From NCBI GenBank assembly GCA_009784355.1, contig WRBU01000087.1:1-5627 (forward strand): DNA of 5,627 nucleotides, read 5' to 3'. The first letter of the stretch is position 1. Every line of letters begins with the position of its first letter. The stretch is from Defluviitaleaceae bacterium (GTDB lineage: Bacteria > Bacillota > Clostridia > Lachnospirales > WRAX01). Position numbers and translations under genes: made by a program. Under the pieces are notes generated by a model. The model was not told where the DNA came from. It made no database searches and saw only the letters and a list, made by a program, of their open reading frames with translations. Positions 1 to 4,721 of the stretch are shown here, one piece after another.

Positions 1-1
1 C

Positions 2-877
2 CAAAATGATTTATTAGAAACTGTAGGAAGAGAAATTGCGGAGATGTTTATACAATCAGTAGAAGGGTTGGACTTTGAGCTTTTTTTAGAAGTTCTGGAA
101 GCTATCCAGCAAACTACAATAGTGGAAACAAAAGTGATAAGCCAAGGAAGTGCGGCATATATAGCATTTCAAACCCTACTTCATGCCCCTGACTTTACTA
201 TTGAAAAAATCTTTGATTTTTATGAAGAGATAAAAGACTTTGAGCATTTAATTGTGGATTTGCGAGGGGTTCAAACCGGAAACCACCGCAACTTCAACGA
301 CCTTATAATTGCCCCAAATATTGCAGACCCACTTACCAAAAAAACATATCTCTTCTTTGTAGATGGTTATTTGATGGAAAACAACGGACTTGCACGTATT
401 TTTGTTAATTCTGGGCTAGGCAACAGGCGTAGAATGGCTGTGGTAGATGCACTAAACGAGCTGTATTTTTCCGATTTAAGACACGAAGATATAACAAGAT
501 TTGACTATGTTCTTGAATTGCCGCAAACCGTAAACCCTAATTTGCTTGGTCGTTTTGATTACCAGCCTGCTTTTGATGGCAAAATATGGCTTTTGATTGA
601 CGGCGAAACAAATTATCCTTCTGAAATTTCGGCAAGATTTGCGAGCCACACTGGTTTTGCAACTGTGGTGGGCGGCATAAGCGGTGGGAAAAATTACGGT
701 CAATTAGTAAGAGTAACTCTTCCTAATTCGCGTTTGGAAATTGGTTTTGATATGATGTATCACACCGATAGCAAAGGTCGCTTGTTTCACGCAGGTACAG
801 TCCCACATTACTTCAACCGTCAAGGCATGGATGCATTGCAAACAGTGCTTGCAATGATTGAAGAGGGGCAATATTAG
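2..877 (+). CDS. S41-family peptidase-like protein, 5' end outside the window, catalytic Ser apparently replaced by Tyr
   Basis: The reading frame is open to the left edge and ends at TAG 875-877. An ATG lies at 44, but the 14 codons upstream of it are also open and read naturally into the protein, so I treat the gene as entering from outside; the N-terminus and any signal peptide are not visible. Counting from that ATG (277 residues), the S41 core is recognisable: GSAAYIAF (35-42) matches the first strand, FEHLIVDLRG (66-75) the LIIDLRgN strand, and KIWLLIDGETNYPSE (180-194) the strand carrying the nucleophile. VVGGISGGKNYG (208-219) is the region of the general-base lysine (Lys216), and LPNSRLEIGF (226-235) with GTVPHY (251-256) is the C-terminal part. 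Known S41 enzymes use Ser and Lys 25 residues apart; here position 191 is Tyr, and the nearest Ser is 193. Family assignment is fairly secure, protease activity is doubtful, and the substrate is unknown. The next gene starts 18 bases downstream and is probably cotranscribed. Confidence 0.72.
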   Translation, partial: QNDLLETVGREIAEMFIQSVEGLDFELFLEVLEAIQQTTIVETKVISQGSAAYIAFQTLLHAPDFTIEKIFDFYEEIKDFEHLIVDLRGVQTGNHRNFNDLIIAPNIADPLTKKTYLFFVDGYLMENNGLARIFVNSGLGNRRRMAVVDALNELYFSDLRHEDITRFDYVLELPQTVNPNLLGRFDYQPAFDGKIWLLIDGETNYPSEISARFASHTGFATVVGGISGGKNYGQLVRVTLPNSRLEIGFDMMYHTDSKGRLFHAGTVPHYFNRQGMDALQTVLAMIEEGQY

Positions 878-895
878 GCATTAAGAGAGGTGCTT

Positions 896-1081
896 ATGAA
901 ACGATTAATTAATCTGGCAGCGGCTATGTTTATAGCCGCTTTATTTTTGGGGTGTAATTCTGTCGGTAGTATTGACGACGATAAAATTAACAATCGTAGG
1001 TGTGGACACGAGCATTGCGTAAGCAATGCGGGGTCGCCGCCCGCCACGCTTCGGTTTGCGGGTGAATTTGGCAAAGCATGA
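896..1081 (+). CDS. Very short putative lipoprotein, probably truncated by a palindromic repeat
   Basis: The start is ATG 896, preceded by AAGAGAGG (883-890) at 5-base spacing; an in-frame GTG at 890 overlaps that ribosome binding site and is unlikely to be used. The product is about 61 residues: a charged MKR start, a hydrophobic stretch LINLAAAMFIAALFLG, then Cys in a loose lipobox (FLGC; canonical is L-[ASTVI]-[GA]-C). This suggests a membrane-anchored lipoprotein, but only about 14 residues of ordinary sequence follow the Cys (NSVGSIDDDKINNR). From there to the TGA at 1079-1081 the codons lie inside the repeat at 996-1112 and the sequence (RCGHEHCVSNAGSPP...) has no resemblance to a lipoprotein domain. 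I infer a longer ancestral gene interrupted by the repeat. The 18-base gap to the S41-like gene suggests one transcript. It may now be a pseudogene. Confidence 0.5.
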   Translation: MKRLINLAAAMFIAALFLGCNSVGSIDDDKINNRRCGHEHCVSNAGSPPATLRFAGEFGKA

Positions 1082-1112
1082 GCTCCAGCGGGCGGCAGAT
1101 TGCCGCCCCTAC
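996..1112. repeat. REP/MITE-like palindromic intergenic repeat (GTAGG...CCTAC ends)
   Basis: This G+C-rich block begins GTAGGTGTGGAC and ends TGCCGCCCCTAC, imperfect terminal inverted repeats with 8 of 12 bases matching. Inside are a perfect 7-bp hairpin (GCATTGC 1012-1018, loop GTAA, GCAATGC 1023-1029), a perfect 9-bp inverted pair GCCGCCCGC (1036-1044) and GCGGGCGGC (1088-1096), and a tight 8-bp hairpin GGGCGGCA (1090-1097), loop GAT, TGCCGCCC (1101-1108). The last two pairings compete with each other. I recall the GTAGGGGCGGC...GCCGCCC type as a dispersed repeat in clostridial genomes; that is from memory. There is no transposase and no clear target-site duplication. It lies between convergent transcripts, the lipoprotein gene on + and the transporter operon on -, where the hairpins could stabilise or end mRNAs, although neither side has a U-tract. 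Confidence 0.6.
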
Positions 1113-1144
1113 ATTATTCGTTATTGCGGGTGCTTGGGGCGGTG

Positions 1145-1762
1145 TTACTTTATTCTTTTTTCGATGAAAACTAAAATTGCGTTGACTGTGATGCCTAGCC
1201 CTGCTGACAGGATTACGCCCCAAAGCAGCCTGTTGTTATTGCCTGTTTCCAGTCCTATTGTTATAAGCAACCCGATGCCGCCTGCGCCTATAAAGGCGGC
1301 AATTATTGCTATTGCAATGGTTGAAACGAGGGCTAGGCGAAGTCCTACGAAAATGGGCTTTAATGACAGGGGGATGCGTATTTTGAAGATTAGCTGGGTG
1401 CGGGTCATGCCCATGCCTGTGGCGGCTTCTATCACGGCGGGGTCTACTTCGTTAAGACCTGTTATGAAATTGCGCAGCAGTATGAATTGGTTGTAGAGCA
1501 CCAGAACTACTATTGCTGTGTTTCTTCCCAGCCCCAGCACGGGCATCATAAGGGCGAAAAGGGCTATGCTTGGTATGGAGTAGATAGCGGAAAAAAGGTA
1601 GGTTATTATTGTGCCTGCCCTTTTGAAGAACATGGCCAGTATTGTGAGCGAGCCTGCTAGTAAGGCGGACAAAATTAGGGCTATCAGCACCATTTGGATG
1701 TGTTCGCTTAATGCCCGAAGTAGTAGGTTGTGGTTTCTTTGGGCGAATTGTATTAGTTCCAA
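1145..1762 (-). CDS. OpuBB/OpuBD-like ABC transporter permease (compatible-solute uptake), second permease of the operon
   Basis: This is an inner-membrane channel subunit of a glycine betaine/carnitine/choline-type importer, 205 residues, close to the usual 205-220 of this family. It has about five hydrophobic segments: roughly 23-46, 52-75, 81-100, 139-168 and 179-200. The cytoplasmic EAA loop that docks on the ATPase reads IEAATGMGMT (111-120) with the following IP at 130-131, and FIGAGGIG (157-164) is typical of the family. The start is TTG at 1762-1760: an in-frame TGA lies two codons upstream, AGGAAGG (1780-1774) precedes it by 11 bases, and the next Met (residue 24) would cut into the first membrane segment. 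The gene is last in the operon, 39 bases after the ATPase gene, with a palindrome in between. Substrate specificity cannot be read from it. Confidence 0.9.
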   Translation of the reverse strand: MELIQFAQRNHNLLLRALSEHIQMVLIALILSALLAGSLTILAMFFKRAGTIITYLFSAIYSIPSIALFALMMPVLGLGRNTAIVVLVLYNQFILLRNFITGLNEVDPAVIEAATGMGMTRTQLIFKIRIPLSLKPIFVGLRLALVSTIAIAIIAAFIGAGGIGLLITIGLETGNNNRLLWGVILSAGLGITVNAILVFIEKRIK

Positions 1763-1792
1763 ATTGGGTCAGTCCTTCCTGAGCGATAGCTA

Positions 1793-1831
1793 GACGGGCG
1801 GTTACTTGCGCACTTCGTGCGCTGGCCCGTC
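1793..1831 (-). promoter_or_regulatory. Two-tier palindrome over the ATPase stop codon, ahead of the last permease
   Basis: An outer 7-bp pair GACGGGC (1793-1799) and GCCCGTC (1825-1831) encloses a perfect inner 6-bp hairpin GCGCAC (1808-1813), loop TTC, GTGCGC (1817-1822). The structure covers the last codons and TAA of the ATPase gene and ends about 13 bases before the Shine-Dalgarno of the permease. There is no U-tract, so it is not an ordinary terminator. It could be an mRNA stability or processing element, or an element that sets translation of the permease. Function is inferred only from position. Confidence 0.5.
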
Positions 1832-2593
1832 CCTGCGGAGTGTGTGGATTAGGGATTTTACGAAACCGTCGGCTGGGTTTTTTACTATATTCTCGGGGGT
1901 GTCAAATTGACATACCTTGCCTTCGTTCATTACTATTACCCTTGTGCCCAGTTTTAGAGCTTCGCTTATGTCGTGGGTTACGAATAAAAATGTTTTCTTC
2001 ACGCCACCTGTGAAGCTGTTGTGGATGCGCTTAAGCTCGTCTTGGAGGTTAAGGCGGTTTATTGCGTCTATTGCCCCGAAGGGTTCGTCAAGCAGCATAA
2101 TTTTGGGGTCTGCTGCCAAAGCCCTTGCAAGCCCTATGCGCTGTTGTTGCCCGCCTGAAAGCTGTGCGGGGTATCTTGTCAAAAATTCGCCGGGGTCAAG
2201 CCCTACCAGCTCGGTTAGCTCACGCACACGGGCGTTTATACGCTCTTTGTCCCATTTTAAAAGTTTTGGTATGGTTGCTATATTTGCGGCTATTGTCATA
2301 TGGGGGAAAAGCCCTACTTGCTGTATGGCATAGCCTATACGCCGCCTTACCAAAACTTCATTTACATCACGCACATTTTCGCCGAATAAAATTATATTGC
2401 CTTCGTCGGGGTCAAGCAGGCGGTTGGTCATTTTTAGCAATGTGGTTTTGCCGCAGCCTGACGAGCCTAGTATTGTGATGAATTCGCCTTCATTAATGCT
2501 CAGGCTTACGCCGTTTACTGCATTGCAGGCAGCTCCTTTAAAACGTTTGACGACATTTTGGTACTCTATTGCTACTGCGGGGTTCTCCATCAT
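1802..2593 (-). CDS. OpuBA/OpuCA-like ABC transporter ATP-binding subunit without CBS domains
   Basis: This is the cytoplasmic ATPase that powers the adjoining importer, 263 residues. Every motif of an active ABC ATPase is present in order: Walker A GSSGCGKTT (43-51), Q-loop AIQQVGLFPHMT (89-100), signature LSGGQQQR (145-152), Walker B IMLLDEPF (165-172), D-loop GAID (173-176) and H-loop FVTHD (204-208). The NRLLDPDEG and QQVGLFPHMT segments are typical of the betaine/carnitine/choline group. The protein stops just after the nucleotide-binding domain, whereas OpuCA and OpuBA are near 380 residues and carry tandem CBS domains; here there is none. The start is ATG 2593, overlapping the TGA of the binding-protein gene (ATGA, 2593-2590) with GAGG seven bases upstream, so the two genes are probably translationally coupled; ATG 2590 is an equal alternative. 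The last residues (DGPAHEVRK) are encoded by a palindrome. Confidence 0.93.
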   Translation of the reverse strand: MMENPAVAIEYQNVVKRFKGAACNAVNGVSLSINEGEFITILGSSGCGKTTLLKMTNRLLDPDEGNIILFGENVRDVNEVLVRRRIGYAIQQVGLFPHMTIAANIATIPKLLKWDKERINARVRELTELVGLDPGEFLTRYPAQLSGGQQQRIGLARALAADPKIMLLDEPFGAIDAINRLNLQDELKRIHNSFTGGVKKTFLFVTHDISEALKLGTRVIVMNEGKVCQFDTPENIVKNPADGFVKSLIHTLRRDGPAHEVRK

Positions 2594-3486
2594 GGCAATG
2601 CCTCAAAGAAATCTCTTGCTACTTCCTCAATATCCCTGCCGTAAACGACAACTTGGGAGTTTAAATGAAGCAGTACGGATGTGGTAAGATGGGGGGCTAG
2701 GCGGTTTAGGGCATCTGCAATGGCTGGATGTGCTTCTAAAACTTCGTTTCGCACTATTGGGACTAGGTTGTATGGAGGCCAAATTACAATATCTTCCACA
2801 AGCAATGTGTAGTAGTGGGTGTTGTAAAGATGCCCGTCGGTGGTAAATGCAACGCTTACATCTGCCGCATTTGTGCGCAGAGCCTCGTATCTTGCAAGCC
2901 CGCCCATTATATTTGTGCTGTAAAAATCAAACGAGCCAAATGCGGCAACCATTGCGGACATCCCATCTTGGCGGTCTAAAAATTCTGCGGTGGAAACGAA
3001 GCGCAGACTGCTTGCGTGGGGTTGCAGGTCTGAAATGGTGACAATTCCTAGCTCCTGTGCAAGCTCCGTGCGGATTACAATTCCTTGCCCGTTGTGTGCG
3101 GTTGTGAGGTCCAGCCAAGTTATTTGAAAACGCTCGTAATACTCTCTTTTAACCAGCTCGTAAACCTCTATGGGGTCGGTCATTAGGGGTAGTCCAAGGA
3201 CGGTTAAGAGGGCTGTTCCCGTGTATTCGGGGTAGAGGTCTATTTCGCCGTTTACAATGGCGGTATGTACTATGCCGCTGGCAAGATTGTGTCCTGTGCG
3301 GTCTACTGTGAACCCTACGGCTTCAAGGGCTAGGGAGTAGATTTCTGCAATAATTAGGCTTTCGTTAAAGTCCTTGCTGCCTACACGGATTACATCACCG
3401 CTGTTTCTGCCGCAGGCGGCGAAGGCAAAGATTAGCAATGCCGCCGCAAGGGTGGCGGCTGTGATTTTAAACCATTTCTTTTTCAT
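2590..3486 (-). CDS. OpuBC/OsmX-like substrate-binding lipoprotein of a compatible-solute ABC importer
   Basis: This is the extracytoplasmic solute receptor, 298 residues, probably anchored by lipid at Cys25. The N-terminus is a lipoprotein signal: KKKWFK, a hydrophobic stretch (residues 8-22), lipobox FAAC. The mature protein shows OpuAC-type (PF04069-like) landmarks: VGSKDFNESLIIAE (35-48), GEIDLYPEYTGTAL (80-93), FTTDGHL (214-220) and WPPYNLVPIVRNEVLEAHP (236-254). DLYPEYTGT is characteristic of the OpuBC/OpuCC/OsmX/YehZ group that binds betaine, choline, carnitine or related compounds; the exact ligand cannot be assigned. The start is ATG 3486 because AAGGAAGG (3502-3495) is at ideal 8-base spacing; an upstream in-frame GTG (3495) overlaps that site. 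It lies 20 bases after the first permease gene and overlaps the ATPase start by 4 bases, so this is one operon. Confidence 0.93.
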   Translation of the reverse strand: MKKKWFKITAATLAAALLIFAFAACGRNSGDVIRVGSKDFNESLIIAEIYSLALEAVGFTVDRTGHNLASGIVHTAIVNGEIDLYPEYTGTALLTVLGLPLMTDPIEVYELVKREYYERFQITWLDLTTAHNGQGIVIRTELAQELGIVTISDLQPHASSLRFVSTAEFLDRQDGMSAMVAAFGSFDFYSTNIMGGLARYEALRTNAADVSVAFTTDGHLYNTHYYTLLVEDIVIWPPYNLVPIVRNEVLEAHPAIADALNRLAPHLTTSVLLHLNSQVVVYGRDIEEVARDFFEALP

Positions 3487-3506
3487 AATTAACACCTTCC
3501 TTGATT

Positions 3507-4154
3507 TTAAATGCGTTTATATCTTTGAAAAAAGCGGTCGAGCAAATCTAGCAAAAATACTGAAATGAGGGACAAAAGTGCGACAGATATGCCCCCTATC
3601 AGCAAAAGCTCGGTTCGTCTTACGCTTATTCCTTGGAAAATAATTTGCCCAAGACCCCCTGCGCCAATTAAAGAGGCTATTGTGGCGGATGCGACTATTT
3701 CTACCATGGCTGTTTTTATGCCTGCAAGAATTAGGGGAAAGGCTAGGGGCAGGCGAACCCGCAGCCATACTTGAAGCGGAGTCATGCCCATACCTTTTGC
3801 TGTTTCCAGCATAAAGACGGGGACTTTTTCAAGCCCTGCCACGGTGTTCATCAAAATTGGGGGGACGGCGAGGAAGGTGAGGGCAGTTATTGCAGGCCCC
3901 ATACCAATACCCAAAAAGCGTATTGACAAAACCAAAACTGCTAGGCTTGGCACAATGCGCAGCACTTGGAAAGTTCCTATTATCCATTTTTGATGCCTGC
4001 TAAACCTTACGCATAATATGCCGAAAAAACAGCCAATAAAAATTGACATGGAAAGAACACGAAGGCTTATGCTTACATGCTGCGACAGCATGGTGAGGTA
4101 AGCGTCCGTATTGTTTTCAAAATATGAAATAATGCTGTCCCATATTTCACGCAT
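3507..4154 (-). CDS. OpuBB/OpuBD-like ABC transporter permease, first gene of the operon
   Basis: This is the other channel-forming subunit of the importer, 215 residues. It has five likely membrane segments, roughly 28-50, 58-80, 86-108, 137-165 and 183-205. The ATPase-docking EAA loop reads LETAKGMGMTPLQVW (116-130), followed by RLPLAFPLILAG (134-145); LIGAGGLGQ (162-170) is the family's conserved end of that region. It pairs with the permease at 1145-1762, so the transporter is probably a heterodimeric channel with one ATPase gene and one binding protein. The start is ATG 4154; AAGGAAG lies upstream at a long spacing of about 12 bases, with a closer but weaker GAAG, so initiation may be modest. 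The two promoters upstream at 4211-4240 and 4271-4299 presumably drive all four genes. Confidence 0.9.
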   Translation of the reverse strand: MREIWDSIISYFENNTDAYLTMLSQHVSISLRVLSMSIFIGCFFGILCVRFSRHQKWIIGTFQVLRIVPSLAVLVLSIRFLGIGMGPAITALTFLAVPPILMNTVAGLEKVPVFMLETAKGMGMTPLQVWLRVRLPLAFPLILAGIKTAMVEIVASATIASLIGAGGLGQIIFQGISVRRTELLLIGGISVALLSLISVFLLDLLDRFFQRYKRI

Positions 4155-4210
4155 TGACTGGCTTCACTTCCTTGTTTTGACTACTGATGCAAACCCATAA
4201 TAGCACTGCG

Positions 4211-4240
4211 AATATGACAACAGTGTGTCATGTTTGTCAA
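4211..4240 (-). promoter_or_regulatory. Proximal sigma-A promoter of the transporter operon
   Basis: On the minus strand a perfect -35 TTGACA (4240-4235) is followed after 18 bases by CATATT (4216-4211; 4 of 6 to TATAAT). Transcription would start near 4204, giving a leader of about 50 bases. An inverted repeat lies in the spacer. Confidence 0.55.
4215..4230. promoter_or_regulatory. TGACA-N6-TGTCA dyad, possible operator of the transporter operon
   Basis: On the minus strand, TGACA (4230-4226) and TGTCA (4219-4215) form a perfect 5-bp dyad separated by CACTGT. It lies between the -35 and -10 elements and overlaps the -10 by two bases, where a bound repressor would block polymerase. A further TGACA occurs within the -35 itself (4239-4235). 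Which regulator binds is unknown, and a chance dyad is possible at this length. Confidence 0.35.
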
Positions 4241-4270
4241 ATATTTTGGTTTTTTGAACGTATGGTTTAT

Positions 4271-4299
4271 ATTATAATACAATTTTGGACTGAAGTCTA
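4271..4299 (-). promoter_or_regulatory. Distal sigma-A promoter of the transporter operon
   Basis: On the minus strand TAGACT (4299-4294; 4 of 6 to TTGACA) is followed at the ideal 17-base spacing by a perfect TATAAT (4276-4271). It lies downstream of the tRNA terminator, pointing at the transporter genes, with a start near 4264. The -10 sits in ATTATAAT, which is its own reverse complement, but the + strand has no matching -35. Confidence 0.5.
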
Positions 4300-4307
4300 T
4301 GCTTAAT

Positions 4308-4350
4308 ATAACAAAAAAGCCGCACCGATTAGATGAGGCTTTTTTGTTAT
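4308..4350. terminator. Strong rho-independent terminator of tRNA-Ser, potentially bidirectional
   Basis: A perfect 14-bp stem (ATAACAAAAAAGCC 4308-4321, GGCTTTTTTGTTAT 4337-4350) encloses a 15-base loop. A-runs and T-runs are built into the two arms, so either strand gives a hairpin followed by a U-rich tail. It lies three bases beyond the 3' end of the tRNA and isolates that gene from the transporter operon promoters. Confidence 0.88.
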
Positions 4351-4353
4351 TTA

Positions 4354-4441
4354 CGGAGAAGGAGGGATTTGAACCCTCGCGCCGGTTGCCCGACCTACAT
4401 CCTTAGCAGGGACGCCTCTTCGGCCACTTGAGTACTTCTCC
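4354..4441 (-). tRNA. trnS: tRNA-Ser (anticodon GCU)
   Basis: The minus strand folds as a class II tRNA of 88 bases. The acceptor stem is GGAGAAG (from 4441) with CTTCTCC (ending 4355) and discriminator G at 4354. The D arm contains CTCAAGTGGCCGAAGAG. The anticodon stem CGTCC/GGATG encloses loop CTGCTAA, with anticodon GCT at 4407-4405, reading the AGU and AGC serine codons. A long variable arm (GGTCGGGCAACCGGC) typical of tRNA-Ser is followed by the T arm GAGGG-TTCAAAT-CCCTC. No CCA is encoded, so it must be added by the CCA-adding enzyme. The gene has its own consensus promoter about 90 bases upstream and a terminator directly after it, so it is a single-gene transcription unit. Confidence 0.97.
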
Positions 4442-4493
4442 CCATCAACGCAGCAATTCATACCCATGCTTCAAGGGGTGAATTACGGAGTGT

Positions 4494-4512
4494 TTTTTCA
4501 CGTAGTGAAAAA
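4494..4512. other. 8-bp hairpin in the tRNA-Ser leader region
   Basis: TTTTTCAC (4494-4501), loop GTA, GTGAAAAA (4505-4512) is a perfect inverted repeat. It lies in the roughly 90-base 5' leader of the tRNA transcript. The stem is A+T-rich, and on the minus strand no U-tract follows, so termination is unlikely. On the + strand it could weakly end antisense transcripts. Its role is unknown; it may be a processing signal or chance. Confidence 0.35.
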
Positions 4513-4537
4513 GATTTCCTTACACAGCACAAGGGGT

Positions 4538-4566
4538 ATTATATAATATGGTTTTTGGTTTGTCAA
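4538..4566 (-). promoter_or_regulatory. Consensus sigma-A promoter for tRNA-Ser
   Basis: On the minus strand TTGACA (4566-4561), a 17-base spacer, then TATAAT (4543-4538): both hexamers are perfect and the spacing is optimal, as expected for a strong stable-RNA promoter. Transcription would begin near 4531, about 90 bases ahead of the mature tRNA. Confidence 0.88.
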
Positions 4567-4647
4567 GGGTTTTTTGCAAAAATGTTTTGGGGTTGCTTTT
4601 GGGCTTTAATGGGTGAAGAAAAAAATTTAAATTTTTTTAAAAAAGGG

Positions 4648-4678
4648 TTGCATGTTACGTAAGGTTATGAGTTATAAT
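4648..4678 (+). promoter_or_regulatory. MerR-type promoter with 19-bp spacer, upstream of the MerR gene
   Basis: TTGCAT (4648-4653) and a perfect TATAAT (4673-4678) are 19 bases apart. A 19-20 base spacer is the signature of promoters that MerR proteins activate by distorting the DNA; normal promoters have 17. The spacer contains the palindrome TTACGTAA (4655-4662), a possible part of the operator, although it is off-centre. A-tracts and T-tracts at about 4620-4644 could serve as an UP element. Transcription would start near 4685, about 37 bases before the gene. Confidence 0.6.
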
Positions 4679-4721
4679 GGGTGAAACGGTGAAGCGTTAA
4701 TAAAGTATGAAGGGGGATGTT

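Noticed and set aside
476..703. 75-codon minus-strand frame inside the S41-like gene
   Set aside because: It is antisense to the S41 motifs, with no ribosome binding site or family resemblance.
996..1112. CRISPR array or IS element
   Set aside because: There are no regularly spaced direct repeats, no transposase frame and no target-site duplication; it is a single palindromic repeat unit.
1026..1496. 156-codon open frame on the + strand opposite the second permease
   Set aside because: It starts inside the palindromic repeat and runs antisense to a permease with a full EAA loop; its sequence is low-complexity (Pro/Ala/Ile-rich) as expected for the shadow of a membrane protein.
1917..2478. 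Open frames on the + strand opposite the ATPase
   Set aside because: The minus strand encodes every ABC motif; the + frames show no motif and are shadows.
4250..4278. + strand promoter using TATAAT at 4273-4278
   Set aside because: No acceptable -35 lies at 16-18 bases (TTGAAC is only 13 bases away), and the only thing downstream on + is the terminator; the match arises because ATTATAAT is its own reverse complement.
4442..4531. T-box or other riboswitch in the tRNA-Ser leader
   Set aside because: No T-box sequence, specifier stem or terminator/antiterminator pair is visible, and a T-box would be expected upstream of a protein-coding gene, not a tRNA.
4707..4721. Upstream ATG (4707) as start of the MerR protein
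   Set aside because: It overlaps the strong AAGGGGG site that serves ATG 4722 and lacks a well-spaced site of its own.
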